Shown: in pieces, positions 1 to 8,855 of the stretch
How positions within the stretch are numbered: position 1 is the stretch's first letter
Layout: each line of letters starts with the position of its first letter
Origin: Butyricicoccus_A sp963601915
GTDB lineage: Bacteria; Bacillota; Clostridia; Oscillospirales; Butyricicoccaceae
Direction: 5' to 3'
DNA length: 64,000 nucleotides
Assembly: GCA_963601915.1 (NCBI GenBank)
Contig: CAVCGL010000004.1
Span: 1-64,000, forward strand
Notes under the pieces: generated by a model
Database searches by the model: none
What the model was told of the DNA's origin: nothing
The model's input: the letters and a program-made list of their open reading frames with translations, nothing else
Made by a program: the position numbers and the translations under genes

Positions 1-48
1 AAAATACTTGGCTGGCGACGGCCTGGGAAGATAGGTCGATGCCTACAC
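1..48 (+). rRNA. 5S ribosomal RNA, 3' end (partial)
   Basis: The first bases match the conserved 3' half of clostridial 5S rRNA as I know it: TACTTGGCTGG, then GACGGCCTGGGAA, then TAGGTCGATGCC. A rho-independent terminator follows directly, as expected at the end of an rRNA operon. The 5' part lies outside the window, and the exact 3' end is uncertain by a few bases because the pairing partner is not visible. Confidence 0.82.
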
Positions 49-52
49 AGAT

Positions 53-84
53 AACGGAACTGATTTTTTCAGTTCCGTTTTTTT
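53..84 (+). terminator. rho-independent terminator after 5S rRNA
   Basis: An 11-bp stem (AACGGAACTGA at 53-63 pairing with TCAGTTCCGTT at 69-79) with a short T loop is followed by a T run. It ends the rRNA transcript just before the next gene. Confidence 0.85.
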
Positions 85-111
85 GTGAAAATATATCTCA
101 GGAGGATAACG

Positions 112-858
112 GTGACATATTTGATTATTTGTCCGCTAGTATTTTTAGCCGGATTTGTAGATGCGGTAGCTGGCGGTGGTGGTTTGATTTCTCTGCCGGC
201 CTATATGCTTGCTGGATTGCCAGTACACAATGCAATCGCTACCAATAAGATGAGTTCTACGATGGGAACTTCTATTGCTACCTATCAGTATGCAAAAAGT
301 GGGTATATCCCGTGGAAATTGGTTGGATTTTGTATTGTATCGGCTTTCGTTGGCTCTTCTTGCGGCGCGAATCTGGCGTTGATTGTAGATGATTACTATT
401 TTAAGATTTTAATGCTGATTATTTTGCCATTGACCGCTTTTTATGTCACAAGACCGCGTTCGTTTGCAGATGATAAGACACCATATTCCCAAACACGTAC
501 GACTGTGTACAGCATGTTGATTGCATTGGGGGTAGGTGTATATGATGGTTTTTATGGTCCGGGCACGGGAACTTTTTTGATTCTTTTCTTGACAGCTTTG
601 GCACATATGGATCTAAAAAAAGCAAACGGAACGACCAAAGCGATCAATTTAACCACGAATATATCAGCATTGGTTATTTTTCTTCTCAATGCAAAGGTCA
701 TATTGCCATTAGGTATTATTGCTGGTGCCTTTAATATCGCGGGAAACTACATTGGTACAAAGTTTTTTGACCGCGGCGGTGCAAAATCCGTGAAGCTACT
801 TACGATTGTTGTCATTGTTATTTTCTTTATCAAAGTTTTACTGGAAATTTTGGGTTGA
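112..858 (+). CDS. TauE/SafE (TSUP) family permease
   Basis: This is a 248-residue integral membrane protein of the TauE/SafE family, whose members move sulfite, sulfoacetate or related organic sulfur anions across the cytoplasmic membrane. The family-typical glycine-rich start (VDAVAGGGGLISLPA, near residues 13-27) and its second-half echo (YDGFYGPGTGTFLILF) are both visible, as in two inverted halves of about four helices each. An in-frame GTG at 85 exists, but it lies upstream of the AGGAGG at 100-105, so the GTG at 112 with six-base spacing is the better start. No neighbouring sulfur gene helps fix the substrate, so transport of an unspecified anion is all that can be said. Confidence 0.85.
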   Translation: MTYLIICPLVFLAGFVDAVAGGGGLISLPAYMLAGLPVHNAIATNKMSSTMGTSIATYQYAKSGYIPWKLVGFCIVSAFVGSSCGANLALIVDDYYFKILMLIILPLTAFYVTRPRSFADDKTPYSQTRTTVYSMLIALGVGVYDGFYGPGTGTFLILFLTALAHMDLKKANGTTKAINLTTNISALVIFLLNAKVILPLGIIAGAFNIAGNYIGTKFFDRGGAKSVKLLTIVVIVIFFIKVLLEILG

Positions 859-869
859 TTTTATCTTTT

Positions 870-904
870 ATCAGGTTGGATGTATGTTCAACCTGATTTT
901 TTTG
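870..904 (+). terminator. rho-independent terminator
   Basis: TCAGGTTG (871-878) pairs with CAACCTGA (889-896) and is followed by a T run. It ends the TauE/SafE-like gene. Confidence 0.8.
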
Positions 905-946
905 TTTGGATTCGAGAAAAAATTACAAAAAAATTTTCTCGTGTTA

Positions 947-975
947 TTGACTTTGTTTTGGGTCTATACTAATAT
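947..975 (+). promoter_or_regulatory. sigma-A type promoter for the DUF1846 gene
   Basis: TTGACT at 947-952 and TAATAT at 970-975 are separated by 17 bases, about 38 bases upstream of the coding start at 1014. Confidence 0.7.
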
Positions 976-1013
976 TTTATATAAAGAATATTCTGCGAAG
1001 AGGAAAGTGTTTT

Positions 1014-2501
1014 ATGAAGATTGGCTTTGATAATGACAAGTATTTAAACATGCAGTCTGAGCATATTCGGGAACGAATTGCAAAGTTCGACAATAAGTTG
1101 TATCTGGAATTTGGCGGAAAATTGTTTGATGATTACCATGCATCGCGTGTTTTGCCGGGATTTCAGCCGGATTCTAAGCTGCAAATGCTGTTACAGCTGA
1201 AAGATCAGGCTGAAATTGTCATCGTCATCAATGCGGAGGATATTGAGACCAATAAAATCCGTGGCGACTATGGTATTTCTTATGATTTGGATGTTCTGCG
1301 TTTGATTGATGAATTTCAGAATGTGGGATTATATGTCGGCAGCGTGTGCCTGACAAGATATGCTTCTCAGCCATCTGCTGTGCGCTTTCGCGAGAAATTA
1401 CAAAAATTGGGAATCAAGTCGTATTGTCACTATTCCATTCCGGGTTATCCGAGCGATGTCGCACATATTGTCAGCGATGAAGGCTATGGTAAAAATGACT
1501 ATATTGAAACCGAACGTCCGCTTGTTGTTATCACTGCACCGGGTCCGGGCAGCGGCAAGATGGCAACCTGTCTTTCCCAGCTGTATCATGAATATAAGCG
1601 CGGCGTAAAGGCTGGTTATGCGAAATTTGAGACGTTCCCGATTTGGAATCTGCCGCTCAAGCATCCGGTTAATTTGGCATACGAAGCAGCGACAGCTGAT
1701 TTGAATGATGTCAATATGATTGACCCATTCCATCTGGATGCATATGGAAAGACTACTGTAAATTATAACCGAGATATTGAGATTTTCCCGGTTGTCCGTG
1801 CTATGTTTGAGTTGATTGCCGGTAAGAGTCCATACCAGTCTCCGACAGATATGGGTGTCAATATGGCAGGCAACTGTATCGTGGATGATGAAGCGTGTCG
1901 CAGAGCGTCGGAACAGGAAATTATCCGCAGATATTATAAGTGTCTGTGTGACAAAAAACGATATGGTACCACAAAGGACAGCTTGAGTAAGCTGGAGCTG
2001 CTGATGAATCAGGCTGGTATCAGTGTACAGGATCGTGCTGTGCGCAATGCAGCATTGAAAAAGGAAGAAAGCACCGATGGCCCTAGTGCAGCTATTGAAT
2101 TGCCGGATGGAACCCTTGTGACAGGAAAGACCAGCGAGTTGTTAGGCCCGATGGCTGGCGCGTTGCTCAATGCGCTTAAGCATTTGACTGGCATTGATGA
2201 AGATATTGATTTGGTATCTCCAAAGGCCATTCAGCCGATTCAGGATCTGAAAACGGCGTATTTGGGAAGCAAAAACCCGCGCTTACATACAGATGAAGTG
2301 TTGATTGCGTTGTCGGCATCGGCAGAGGATAATGCGTTGGCTCGTCAGGCCATGGAGAAACTGCCGGAGCTTCGCGGTTGTGACGCACACTGTACAGTTT
2401 TGTTGTCTAGTGTGGATGAGCAGATTTGCAGCCGTCTGGGTATGTATTTGACTTGTGAGCCGAAGTATGAAGAAGATTCTCGTCTCTATCATAAGAATTA
2501 A
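1014..2501 (+). CDS. DUF1846 (UPF0371) family protein
   Basis: The 495-residue product matches the DUF1846/UPF0371 family in length and in its well-conserved opening (MKIGFDNDKYLNMQSEHI) and internal segments such as VVITAPGPGSGKMATCLSQ near residue 175, a glycine-rich loop that resembles a nucleotide-binding turn. The family is widespread in Firmicutes and structures exist, but its biochemical role is not settled to my knowledge. It sits alone between its own promoter and a strong terminator, so it appears monocistronic. The ribosome-binding site GAGGAAAG lies just upstream of the ATG. The sequence appears intact. Confidence 0.9.
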   Translation: MKIGFDNDKYLNMQSEHIRERIAKFDNKLYLEFGGKLFDDYHASRVLPGFQPDSKLQMLLQLKDQAEIVIVINAEDIETNKIRGDYGISYDLDVLRLIDEFQNVGLYVGSVCLTRYASQPSAVRFREKLQKLGIKSYCHYSIPGYPSDVAHIVSDEGYGKNDYIETERPLVVITAPGPGSGKMATCLSQLYHEYKRGVKAGYAKFETFPIWNLPLKHPVNLAYEAATADLNDVNMIDPFHLDAYGKTTVNYNRDIEIFPVVRAMFELIAGKSPYQSPTDMGVNMAGNCIVDDEACRRASEQEIIRRYYKCLCDKKRYGTTKDSLSKLELLMNQAGISVQDRAVRNAALKKEESTDGPSAAIELPDGTLVTGKTSELLGPMAGALLNALKHLTGIDEDIDLVSPKAIQPIQDLKTAYLGSKNPRLHTDEVLIALSASAEDNALARQAMEKLPELRGCDAHCTVLLSSVDEQICSRLGMYLTCEPKYEEDSRLYHKN

Positions 2502-2518
2502 GACGGCAAGAGCATAGA

Positions 2519-2553
2519 AAAACCCGTGAGTGAATCATCACTCACGGGTTTTT
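2519..2553. terminator. bidirectional rho-independent terminator
   Basis: A 13-bp stem (AACCCGTGAGTGA at 2521-2533 with TCACTCACGGGTT) has A runs on the left and T runs on the right. It can end both the DUF1846 gene and the convergent MATE gene. Confidence 0.9.
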
Positions 2554-2559
2554 GTCGAA

Positions 2560-3917
2560 TTATGAGGGGATAGAGCGCTCTCTGCGCTGCATATCCTGCA
2601 TCTCTCTGCGAATCATAAAAACGCCGTCCGCAATTGGGCCGGAATATAAAATGCCGTCCATGCCGAAAAACAGCGGCAAAATCAAAATGAGCGGCAAGAG
2701 AAAAAGAATCTGTCGTGTCATCGACAAAAACAACCCTTTGATTGGCTGGCCGATGGCTGTAAAGAATGTAGAAGAAATTGGCTGTAAGCAATTCAAAAAT
2801 GTACAGAAAAAGAAAACGCGGAAATAGGAAATGGCAAATTCAAAATACAAGGCATCGCCGGAACCGAACAAAGAGGTAATCTGCCGAGGAAACAGTTGAA
2901 ACACAATAAATGATGCAATGGAAATGACAAAACCGCACTGCACGGCGAGACGATATACCTTGCGGACACGGGGATATTGCTGTGCGCCATAGTTGAAGCT
3001 GGCGATTGGCTGGACAGACTGAGACAAACCGATAATGACAGAAAAAAAGATCTGATTGACCTTGGTAATAATGCCCGCACACGCCAGCGGAATTTCTTCA
3101 CCGTATATGGACATAGCGCCGTAATGCGTCAAGGATTTGTTCAAGGCAATCTGCACGATGGTCATGGCAATCTGATTAAAGCTCTGTGCGGCACCCAGCG
3201 CGGCGACACGGCACACATAGTCCGTGCGAGGACGAAAATGCTGGCGCGTGAGATGAACGGTTTTGTAGTGCATCAGATAGCGAACGGCCAAAATAGCGGA
3301 GACAATTTGACCGATAATGGTTGCCAAAGCAGCACCTGTCATGCCCCAATGCAGACCAAAAATAAAAATAGGATCTAAGATTAAGTTGATTGCAGCGCCG
3401 ACCAGATTGCATGTCATGGTGAAGCGCGGACTGCCGTCCGCGCGAATCAAATGTCCGCCGCCGGTAGCCAAAATCAAAAACGGAAAGCCAAAGGATGTAA
3501 TCGCCGTATACGCTCTTGCATAGCCCAAAATATCTTCTGTTGAACCGAAAAATCGCAGCATTGGCGTCAAAGACAGATGGGCGACAAGGCAGAGAATCAC
3601 GCCGCAAATCACGAGCATAGAAATGGCATTGCCGACATAGAAGGCAGCACGTTTGCTGTCACCTTCTCCCATCGTCAGATTAAAGGCAGAAGCACCGCCG
3701 ATGCCAAAAACGCGATTGCAATGCAAATGGTTGTGAGCGGAAATGCCACATTTGTCGCGGCGTTGCCGAGCGCACCGATGCTCCAGCCGATAAATACCTG
3801 ATCGACAATGTTGTACAGAGCACTGACCAGCATGGCGATGATACTTGGAACAGCAAAGGTACGCAGTAGCTTGCTGACTTTTTCTGTTTTTAGTGGATTC
3901 AATTGGACTGCTTCCAT
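2560..3917 (-). pseudogene. MATE family efflux transporter, frameshifted
   Basis: The gene encodes a multidrug and toxin extrusion (MATE) type cation-coupled exporter of about 450 residues, but it is split across two frames. The first 80 codons, starting at 3917 (MEAVQLNPLKTEKVSKLLR..., helix 1 with YNIVDQVFIG), read up to TTICIAIA. The rest of the protein (FGIGGASAFNLTMGEGDSK onward, to the stop at 2560) continues in another frame. The join is at an A5 run (T5 on the coding strand) at 3706-3710; one extra T would restore a continuous reading frame. An AGGAGG-like site precedes the ATG. It may be a sequencing slip in a homopolymer, a recent mutation, or slippage-restored expression. All other MATE features look intact, so the loss would be recent. 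Confidence 0.75.
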
Positions 3918-3945
3918 GAAAGACCTCCTGTTGTGTATTCAAGAA

Positions 3946-3975
3946 AAATGCACTGCCCATATCAGACAGTGCATG
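3946..3975 (-). terminator. terminator of the PAP2 gene
   Basis: Read on the minus strand, TGCACTG pairs with CAGTGCA and is followed by TTTTTC. A second hairpin (TGACAGCA/TGCTGTCA, 3976-3998) lies just before it, overlapping the end of the PAP2 gene. Confidence 0.7.
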
Positions 3976-3995
3976 TGACAGCATCTACTATGCTG

Positions 3996-4535
3996 TCAAT
4001 TTTTTTGTTTTATCCTGTTTTGAATGATTGGTGTCACAAACCAGCCGACACAAAATCCAAGAATCACGCCCGCGAGCACATCGGTTGGATAGTGTAAATA
4101 TAAATACAGGCGGGAAAATGAAATGAGAACAGCGAGCACATACGCCGCAATGCCTGCCTTCCGATTGTTGCGGAACAGAGCGGTTGCCGCGGCAAACGAA
4201 GAGGATGTATGTCCGGATGGAAAAGAAGAGGTAGTCGGCAATGCGATGAGCATGTCGGCAATCGGTTGTTCGACGAATGGACGCGTGCGGTTGAACAGAT
4301 GCTTGAGCAATCCTTCGCCGAGCGCCAGATTGACAAGCAAGCAGACAACCATGCAAATGCCTGCGGTTCGCGTTTTCTTTCTGCAAAGCAGAAAAATTGA
4401 GAGAACAATCCAAATAAAACCGGCATTGTTCAGCTGTGATAGAATGGGAAAGATTCCATCGAATATCCCGCAGCGCAAATGCTGTTGAATCGCAGATAAA
4501 ATGGATAGATCGAAAGAAGTGATTGCTTGCAGCAT
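3996..4535 (-). CDS. PAP2 superfamily phosphatase
   Basis: This 179-residue membrane phosphatase carries the three PAP2 signature motifs in order: K-x6-RP (KHLFNRTRP), PSGH (SFPSGHTSSSF) and SR-x5-H-x3-D (SRLYLYLHYPTD). The histidines of the last two motifs are the catalytic pair in this family. Size and multiple helices fit bacterial enzymes that hydrolyse undecaprenyl pyrophosphate or phosphatidic/PG phosphates outside the membrane; the exact lipid is not readable. An upstream ATG at 4577 would overlap the preceding gene, so I prefer the ATG at 4535, which has TTGAGG in front and starts ten bases after the upstream stop. It is probably cotranscribed with the small multidrug-export gene. Confidence 0.88.
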   Translation of the reverse strand: MLQAITSFDLSILSAIQQHLRCGIFDGIFPILSQLNNAGFIWIVLSIFLLCRKKTRTAGICMVVCLLVNLALGEGLLKHLFNRTRPFVEQPIADMLIALPTTSSFPSGHTSSSFAAATALFRNNRKAGIAAYVLAVLISFSRLYLYLHYPTDVLAGVILGFCVGWFVTPIIQNRIKQKN

Positions 4536-4545
4536 ATCCAATACC

Positions 4546-5043
4546 TCAAGCAAACAGGTGTGCCAGACCGACGACACCGCGCGAAGCCACCGTCATAATG
4601 ATACCGGCGGTGAAAATACCGATTAAAATAGCAGGAAACGCTTTTTTCGGCGGAACATCCAACAGGGAAGCGATAACCGAACCCGACCATGCACCGGTGC
4701 CGGGCAGCGGAATGCCGACAAATAGCCACAGACCAACAAAAGCAACCTTCTGAATGGTATCGGATTTGCTCAGCAGATGCTTTTCGTACCAATGAGTCAG
4801 GCGAGACAGCATAGGCAGCGTTTTCATCCAAGCAATCAGCTTCTTGCCGAAGATTAAGATAAATGGGATGGGCAAGATGTTGCCAACGATACTGAGCAGT
4901 AAGACATTGAGCCAAGGCAGACCGAAGGCTGTGCCGACAATGACAGAACCGCGAAGCTCAATCAATGGAATCATGGAGACGATAAATACCGCACCATATG
5001 CACTGATGTGCGCAGCGAGAAAATGAAATATCGTATTGATCAT
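4546..5043 (-). CDS. small multidrug export protein (COG2426 family)
   Basis: The 165-residue hydrophobic protein matches the Sm_multidrug_ex family (COG2426): an early helix with SMIPLIELRGSV, a central GNILPIPFIL segment and the conserved GIPLPGTGAWSGS loop near residues 111-123. The family name comes from annotation rather than firm biochemistry, so a transport role is presumed. It starts the two-gene minus-strand operon with the PAP2 gene. AAGGAG lies upstream of the ATG. Confidence 0.82.
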   Translation of the reverse strand: MINTIFHFLAAHISAYGAVFIVSMIPLIELRGSVIVGTAFGLPWLNVLLLSIVGNILPIPFILIFGKKLIAWMKTLPMLSRLTHWYEKHLLSKSDTIQKVAFVGLWLFVGIPLPGTGAWSGSVIASLLDVPPKKAFPAILIGIFTAGIIMTVASRGVVGLAHLFA

Positions 5044-5200
5044 GTGTAAACTCCTTGTATAGAATATAAACTATAGTATACCACAAATATGCACCGGAAA
5101 CCGTACATAAATTGAAAAAGATACGCAGCGTAAACGCAAAGATTTGTGTGCAACATCATGAAAACGACACGAAAAAAACAGAAGCCGGACGCGTGCGCGG

Positions 5201-5229
5201 TTGCAAGATGCGTGGGGTTGTGATACAAT
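5201..5229 (+). promoter_or_regulatory. promoter for the aminotransferase/wall operon
   Basis: TTGCAA (5201-5206) and TACAAT (5224-5229) are 17 bases apart, 68 bases before the coding start. Confidence 0.6.
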
Positions 5230-5296
5230 CATTTATATGCGTATTCTTTTGTCTAACAGAAGCTGCGAAATTTAAAATTCATTGACAGGAGCGTTT

Positions 5297-6490
5297 ATGA
5301 TGGAATATAAAATTGCTGACCATATTGCGGCGATGAAGCCGTCTGCTATTCGTGAGATCTTTAAAGTTTTGGTTGACCCGGAAGTGATTGCACTTTCCGC
5401 TGGTTCTCCGGATTCCAGTGCATATCCGGTAAAGGAAATGGCAGAAGTGGGCGATGAAATCTTTGCAAATGAATTTGTCACTACGCTTGGATATGGCACA
5501 ACAGAGGGCTATACTCCGCTGCGCGAGCAGACCAAGAAGCGTCTGCGTGAAAAGTATCAGACGGGTACAGATGACGATGATGTTATCATCACCACGGGCG
5601 GACAGCAGACAATCAGCCTGTTTACACAGACCATGATTAACAAGGGCGACGTGATTGTATGCGAAGAGCCGAGCTTTATCGGCGCGCTCAATGCATTCCG
5701 CAGCTTTGGTGCACAGCTCAAGGGCGTGCCGATGGATGATGACGGTATGCGTATGGATCTGCTGGAGCAGGTACTGTCCACAACAGAAAATGTCAAGTTT
5801 ATCTATGTCATTCCGACGTTCCAGAACCCGTCCGGCCGCACCATGACGCTGGAGCGCCGCAAGCAGCTGCTGGCATTGGCAAAGAAGTACGATGTCCTGA
5901 TTTTGGAGGATAACCCGTACTTTGAGCTGCGCTACGAGGGCGAGCCGGTAGCAACCGTCAAGTCGATGGATACCGAAGGCCGCGTTGTCTATGCCGGTTC
6001 CTATTCGAAGGTTCTGTCTCCTGGTATGCGTATTGGCTTCTGCCTGGCAAACAAGGAAATCATCAATCGTATGGTTGTCTGCAAGCAGGTCAGCGACGTA
6101 CATACCAACATGTACTTCCAGATGCTGGTGTCCAAATATTTGGACAAGTATGATCTGGATGCACATATCAAGGAAATCTGCGAGCTGCACAAGATCAAGC
6201 GCGATGCCATGCTGAAGGCGCTGGAGAAATATGTTGATCCGCGCGTAACCTTTACGCATCCGAACGGTGGTCTGTTCATTTGGGGCGAACTGCCGGAAGG
6301 CTATGACGGATTTAAGCTGTGCCAGGAAATTACCAAGAAGAAGGTTGCCTGCGTACCGGGCAATGCCTTCCTGACCGATGAGAACGGCGTATCGAACGGT
6401 TTCCGCCTGAACTTCTCTATGCCGAGCTTGGAGAATATCGAAATTGCTTGCCAGCGCATTGGCGAAACGGTTGCAGAGTTTCTGAAGTAA
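5297..6490 (+). CDS. PLP-dependent aminotransferase (class I/II, LysN/2-aminoadipate type)
   Basis: The 397-residue enzyme is a fold-type I aminotransferase. The pyridoxal-phosphate lysine lies in SYSKVLSPGMRIGF. The NPSGR motif (FQNPSGRTMTLERRK), the LEDNPYFELRYEG segment and RLNFSMPS near the end are those of the 2-aminoadipate/LysN and MocR-C-terminal-like subfamily. The amino acid substrate cannot be read from sequence. Two ATGs (5297, 5300) follow AGGAG at 5287-5291; 5297 was chosen. It lies 33 bases upstream of the TagO-like gene with no visible terminator between them, so cotranscription is possible although a functional link to wall synthesis is not obvious. Confidence 0.88.
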   Translation: MMEYKIADHIAAMKPSAIREIFKVLVDPEVIALSAGSPDSSAYPVKEMAEVGDEIFANEFVTTLGYGTTEGYTPLREQTKKRLREKYQTGTDDDDVIITTGGQQTISLFTQTMINKGDVIVCEEPSFIGALNAFRSFGAQLKGVPMDDDGMRMDLLEQVLSTTENVKFIYVIPTFQNPSGRTMTLERRKQLLALAKKYDVLILEDNPYFELRYEGEPVATVKSMDTEGRVVYAGSYSKVLSPGMRIGFCLANKEIINRMVVCKQVSDVHTNMYFQMLVSKYLDKYDLDAHIKEICELHKIKRDAMLKALEKYVDPRVTFTHPNGGLFIWGELPEGYDGFKLCQEITKKKVACVPGNAFLTDENGVSNGFRLNFSMPSLENIEIACQRIGETVAEFLK

Positions 6491-6523
6491 AAGAGAACGC
6501 TGTATGTTGAGGTAAATAACTAT

Positions 6524-7675
6524 ATGGATGAAGTATATCAGGTTGTGCTGAAGATCTTGGCGGCATTTTTTGTGACGGGCATTTTGTCCTTCGCATTGAC
6601 GCCGCCGGTCAAACGGCTTGCACACCGCATCGGCGCGATTGATGTGCCGAAGGATGCACGCCGAATGCACAAAAAACCGATTCCGCGTCTGGGCGGTCTG
6701 GCGATTTACATTAGCTTTGTCATCGTCAGCTTGGTGCTTGGACAGTGGAACATGCAGAATTTTACCATTCTGATCGGTTCGGCAATCATCGTTGTTTTGG
6801 GCATTTTTGATGACAGAAACGCGCTGAGTGCCAAATTTAAGTTCGGTATTCAGCTGATTGCAGCGGCAATTCCGGTCGTATTCGGCAATCTGCGCATCGA
6901 GTTGATTACCAATCCCAATCTGTTCAGCGGAGAGCTGTATGTGCGGTTCGGTGCGCTGGCTATTCCGATTACGATTATTTGGATCGTTGCCATCACCAAT
7001 GCGGTCAATCTGATTGACGGCTTAGACGGTTTGGCAGTTGGCGTTTCTGCGATTGCGTGCATGACCATGCTGGCAGTATCCCTGCTGATTGGAGAAGTAC
7101 CGATTGCTATTCTGCTGGCTGTACTGGCGGGCGCCTGCGTGGGATTCATGCCGTTTAATTTGAATCCGGCAAGTATTTTTATGGGAGATACCGGCTCTAC
7201 CTTTTTGGGCTTTATGCTGGCGACCCTGTCCATTCAGGGCATGTTCAAGGTTTATGCGATTATCTCCTTCGCCGTTCCGTTCCTGATTTTGGGTCTGCCA
7301 ATCTTTGACACAGCGTTTGCGTTTACACGCCGCATTCTGTCCGGCCGCAGTCCGTTTTCCCCGGATCGCGGACACGTGCATCATAGATTGATTGATATGG
7401 GATTCAATCAGAAGCAGACGGTTGCGATTTTGTATATCATTTCGACAGTTCTGGGCTTACTTGCCGTTGTCTTGACGACATCCGGCGAGTATCGTGCCAT
7501 TGTCATGGTACTGGTCGTACTGATTACCTGCGTGGTCGGCGGCGGCATTTATCTGTCTGCGGAGCGCAAAAAGATGAAAATGCACGAAAAAAAGCTGCGT
7601 GAACTCAATCAGCAGGAAAGCGAAACGGAACAGCAAACCGCGGAGCAGACGCAGGACACCGATCAACCATCGTGA
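6524..7675 (+). CDS. tagO: undecaprenyl-phosphate GlcNAc-1-phosphate transferase (TagO/WecA/MraY family)
   Basis: This 383-residue multispanning enzyme transfers a sugar-1-phosphate, usually GlcNAc-1-P from UDP-GlcNAc, to undecaprenyl phosphate at the inner face of the membrane. The family motifs are present: RRMHKKPIPRLGGLAI near the start, FDDRNALSAKFKF, NLIDGLDGLA (aspartates for Mg binding), FMGDTGSTFLG and HVHHRL. The last motif favours the WecA/TagO/RgpG branch over MraY. The C-terminal 30 residues are glutamine- and glutamate-rich and cytosolic. The next gene is the UDP-GlcNAc 2-epimerase, whose ManNAc product is added second in teichoic acid linkage units, which supports a wall-polymer role. 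Confidence 0.88.
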   Translation: MDEVYQVVLKILAAFFVTGILSFALTPPVKRLAHRIGAIDVPKDARRMHKKPIPRLGGLAIYISFVIVSLVLGQWNMQNFTILIGSAIIVVLGIFDDRNALSAKFKFGIQLIAAAIPVVFGNLRIELITNPNLFSGELYVRFGALAIPITIIWIVAITNAVNLIDGLDGLAVGVSAIACMTMLAVSLLIGEVPIAILLAVLAGACVGFMPFNLNPASIFMGDTGSTFLGFMLATLSIQGMFKVYAIISFAVPFLILGLPIFDTAFAFTRRILSGRSPFSPDRGHVHHRLIDMGFNQKQTVAILYIISTVLGLLAVVLTTSGEYRAIVMVLVVLITCVVGGGIYLSAERKKMKMHEKKLRELNQQESETEQQTAEQTQDTDQPS

Positions 7676-7692
7676 TCGCGGAGGATTTGACA

Positions 7693-8841
7693 ATGAAGAC
7701 AATAAAAGTAATGACAGTCTTCGGCACACGGCCGGAGGCGATTAAAATGGCTCCATTGGTGCATGAGCTGGAGCAAACAGAGGGCGTGCAGTCGATTGTG
7801 TGCGTCACGGCGCAGCATCGTGAGATGCTGGATCAGGTGATGGACATTTTCCACTTGAAAGCGGATTATGATTTGGACATCATGCAGCCGCGCCAGACGT
7901 TGGCAACGATCACGACAAAATCGCTCGTCGGATTAGATGAAGTGCTGGATGAAGCAAAGCCGGACATCGTTTTGGTGCACGGTGATACATCGACAACCTT
8001 TGCCGGTGCACTCGCTGCGTTCTATCATAAAATCCCTGTGGGACATGTAGAAGCCGGTCTGCGCACCTTCGACAAGTATTCTCCGTTTCCGGAGGAGATG
8101 AACCGCAAGCTGACCGGACAGATTGCAGAGCTGCATTTCGCACCGACAGAGCGCAATCGCAAAAATCTGGCAGCAGAGGGCATCACAAAGGGTGTTATCG
8201 TGTGCGGCAACACCGTTGTCGATGCCATTCACTCAACCGTCAATCCGGATTTTGTATTCCGTGATGACACATTGAACCATTTGGATTATCACAACCGCCG
8301 CGTGATTCTTGTCACTGCACACCGCCGCGAAAACTACGGTGAAGCAATGGAAAATATCATGCGTGCGCTGCGCCGTTTGGCGGATGACTTTGAGGATATT
8401 GACATTGTCTATCCGGTTCATCTCAGCCCGTATGTGCGAGAGACCGCAGCAAAATATCTGTCCGGTCATGAACGCATTCATCTGATTGAGCCGCTGGCTG
8501 TCGATGAGATGCACAACCTGATGGGACGCAGCTATTTGGTGCTGACGGATTCCGGCGGATTGCAGGAAGAAGCACCGAGCCTTGGCAAACCGGTTCTCGT
8601 GCTGCGTCGAGAGACAGAGCGTCCGGAGGCAATCGAGGCGGGTACAGTTCGTCTGGCTGGTGTGGATGAAGATACCATTTACTCCATGGCTTGCACGCTG
8701 CTGCGCGATGAGAGCGAATATCATCAGATGGCACATGCGGTGAATCCGTATGGCGATGGCCAGACTTCCCGCCGTATCGTGCACATGATTCGTCACTATT
8801 TCGGCCAGCTGCCGGATATGCCGGATGAATTTCGTCCGTAA
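7693..8841 (+). CDS. mnaA: UDP-N-acetylglucosamine 2-epimerase (non-hydrolysing)
   Basis: The 382-residue cytosolic enzyme interconverts UDP-GlcNAc and UDP-ManNAc. Characteristic segments are GTRPEAIKMAPL at the start, QHREMLD, HGDTSTTFAGALAAF, HVEAGLRTFDKYSPFPEE, VTAHRRENYG and TDSGGLQEEAPSLGKP. An earlier in-frame GTG at 7672 overlaps the stop of the preceding gene; the ATG at 7693 is preceded by GGAGG and matches the family start (KVMTVFGTRPE), so it is preferred. Its tight spacing after the TagO-like gene indicates an operon supplying UDP-ManNAc for wall teichoic acid linkage or a related polysaccharide. WecB is the name used in enteric bacteria. Confidence 0.93.
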   Translation: MKTIKVMTVFGTRPEAIKMAPLVHELEQTEGVQSIVCVTAQHREMLDQVMDIFHLKADYDLDIMQPRQTLATITTKSLVGLDEVLDEAKPDIVLVHGDTSTTFAGALAAFYHKIPVGHVEAGLRTFDKYSPFPEEMNRKLTGQIAELHFAPTERNRKNLAAEGITKGVIVCGNTVVDAIHSTVNPDFVFRDDTLNHLDYHNRRVILVTAHRRENYGEAMENIMRALRRLADDFEDIDIVYPVHLSPYVRETAAKYLSGHERIHLIEPLAVDEMHNLMGRSYLVLTDSGGLQEEAPSLGKPVLVLRRETERPEAIEAGTVRLAGVDEDTIYSMACTLLRDESEYHQMAHAVNPYGDGQTSRRIVHMIRHYFGQLPDMPDEFRP

Positions 8842-8855
8842 TAGGAGAATCGCAG

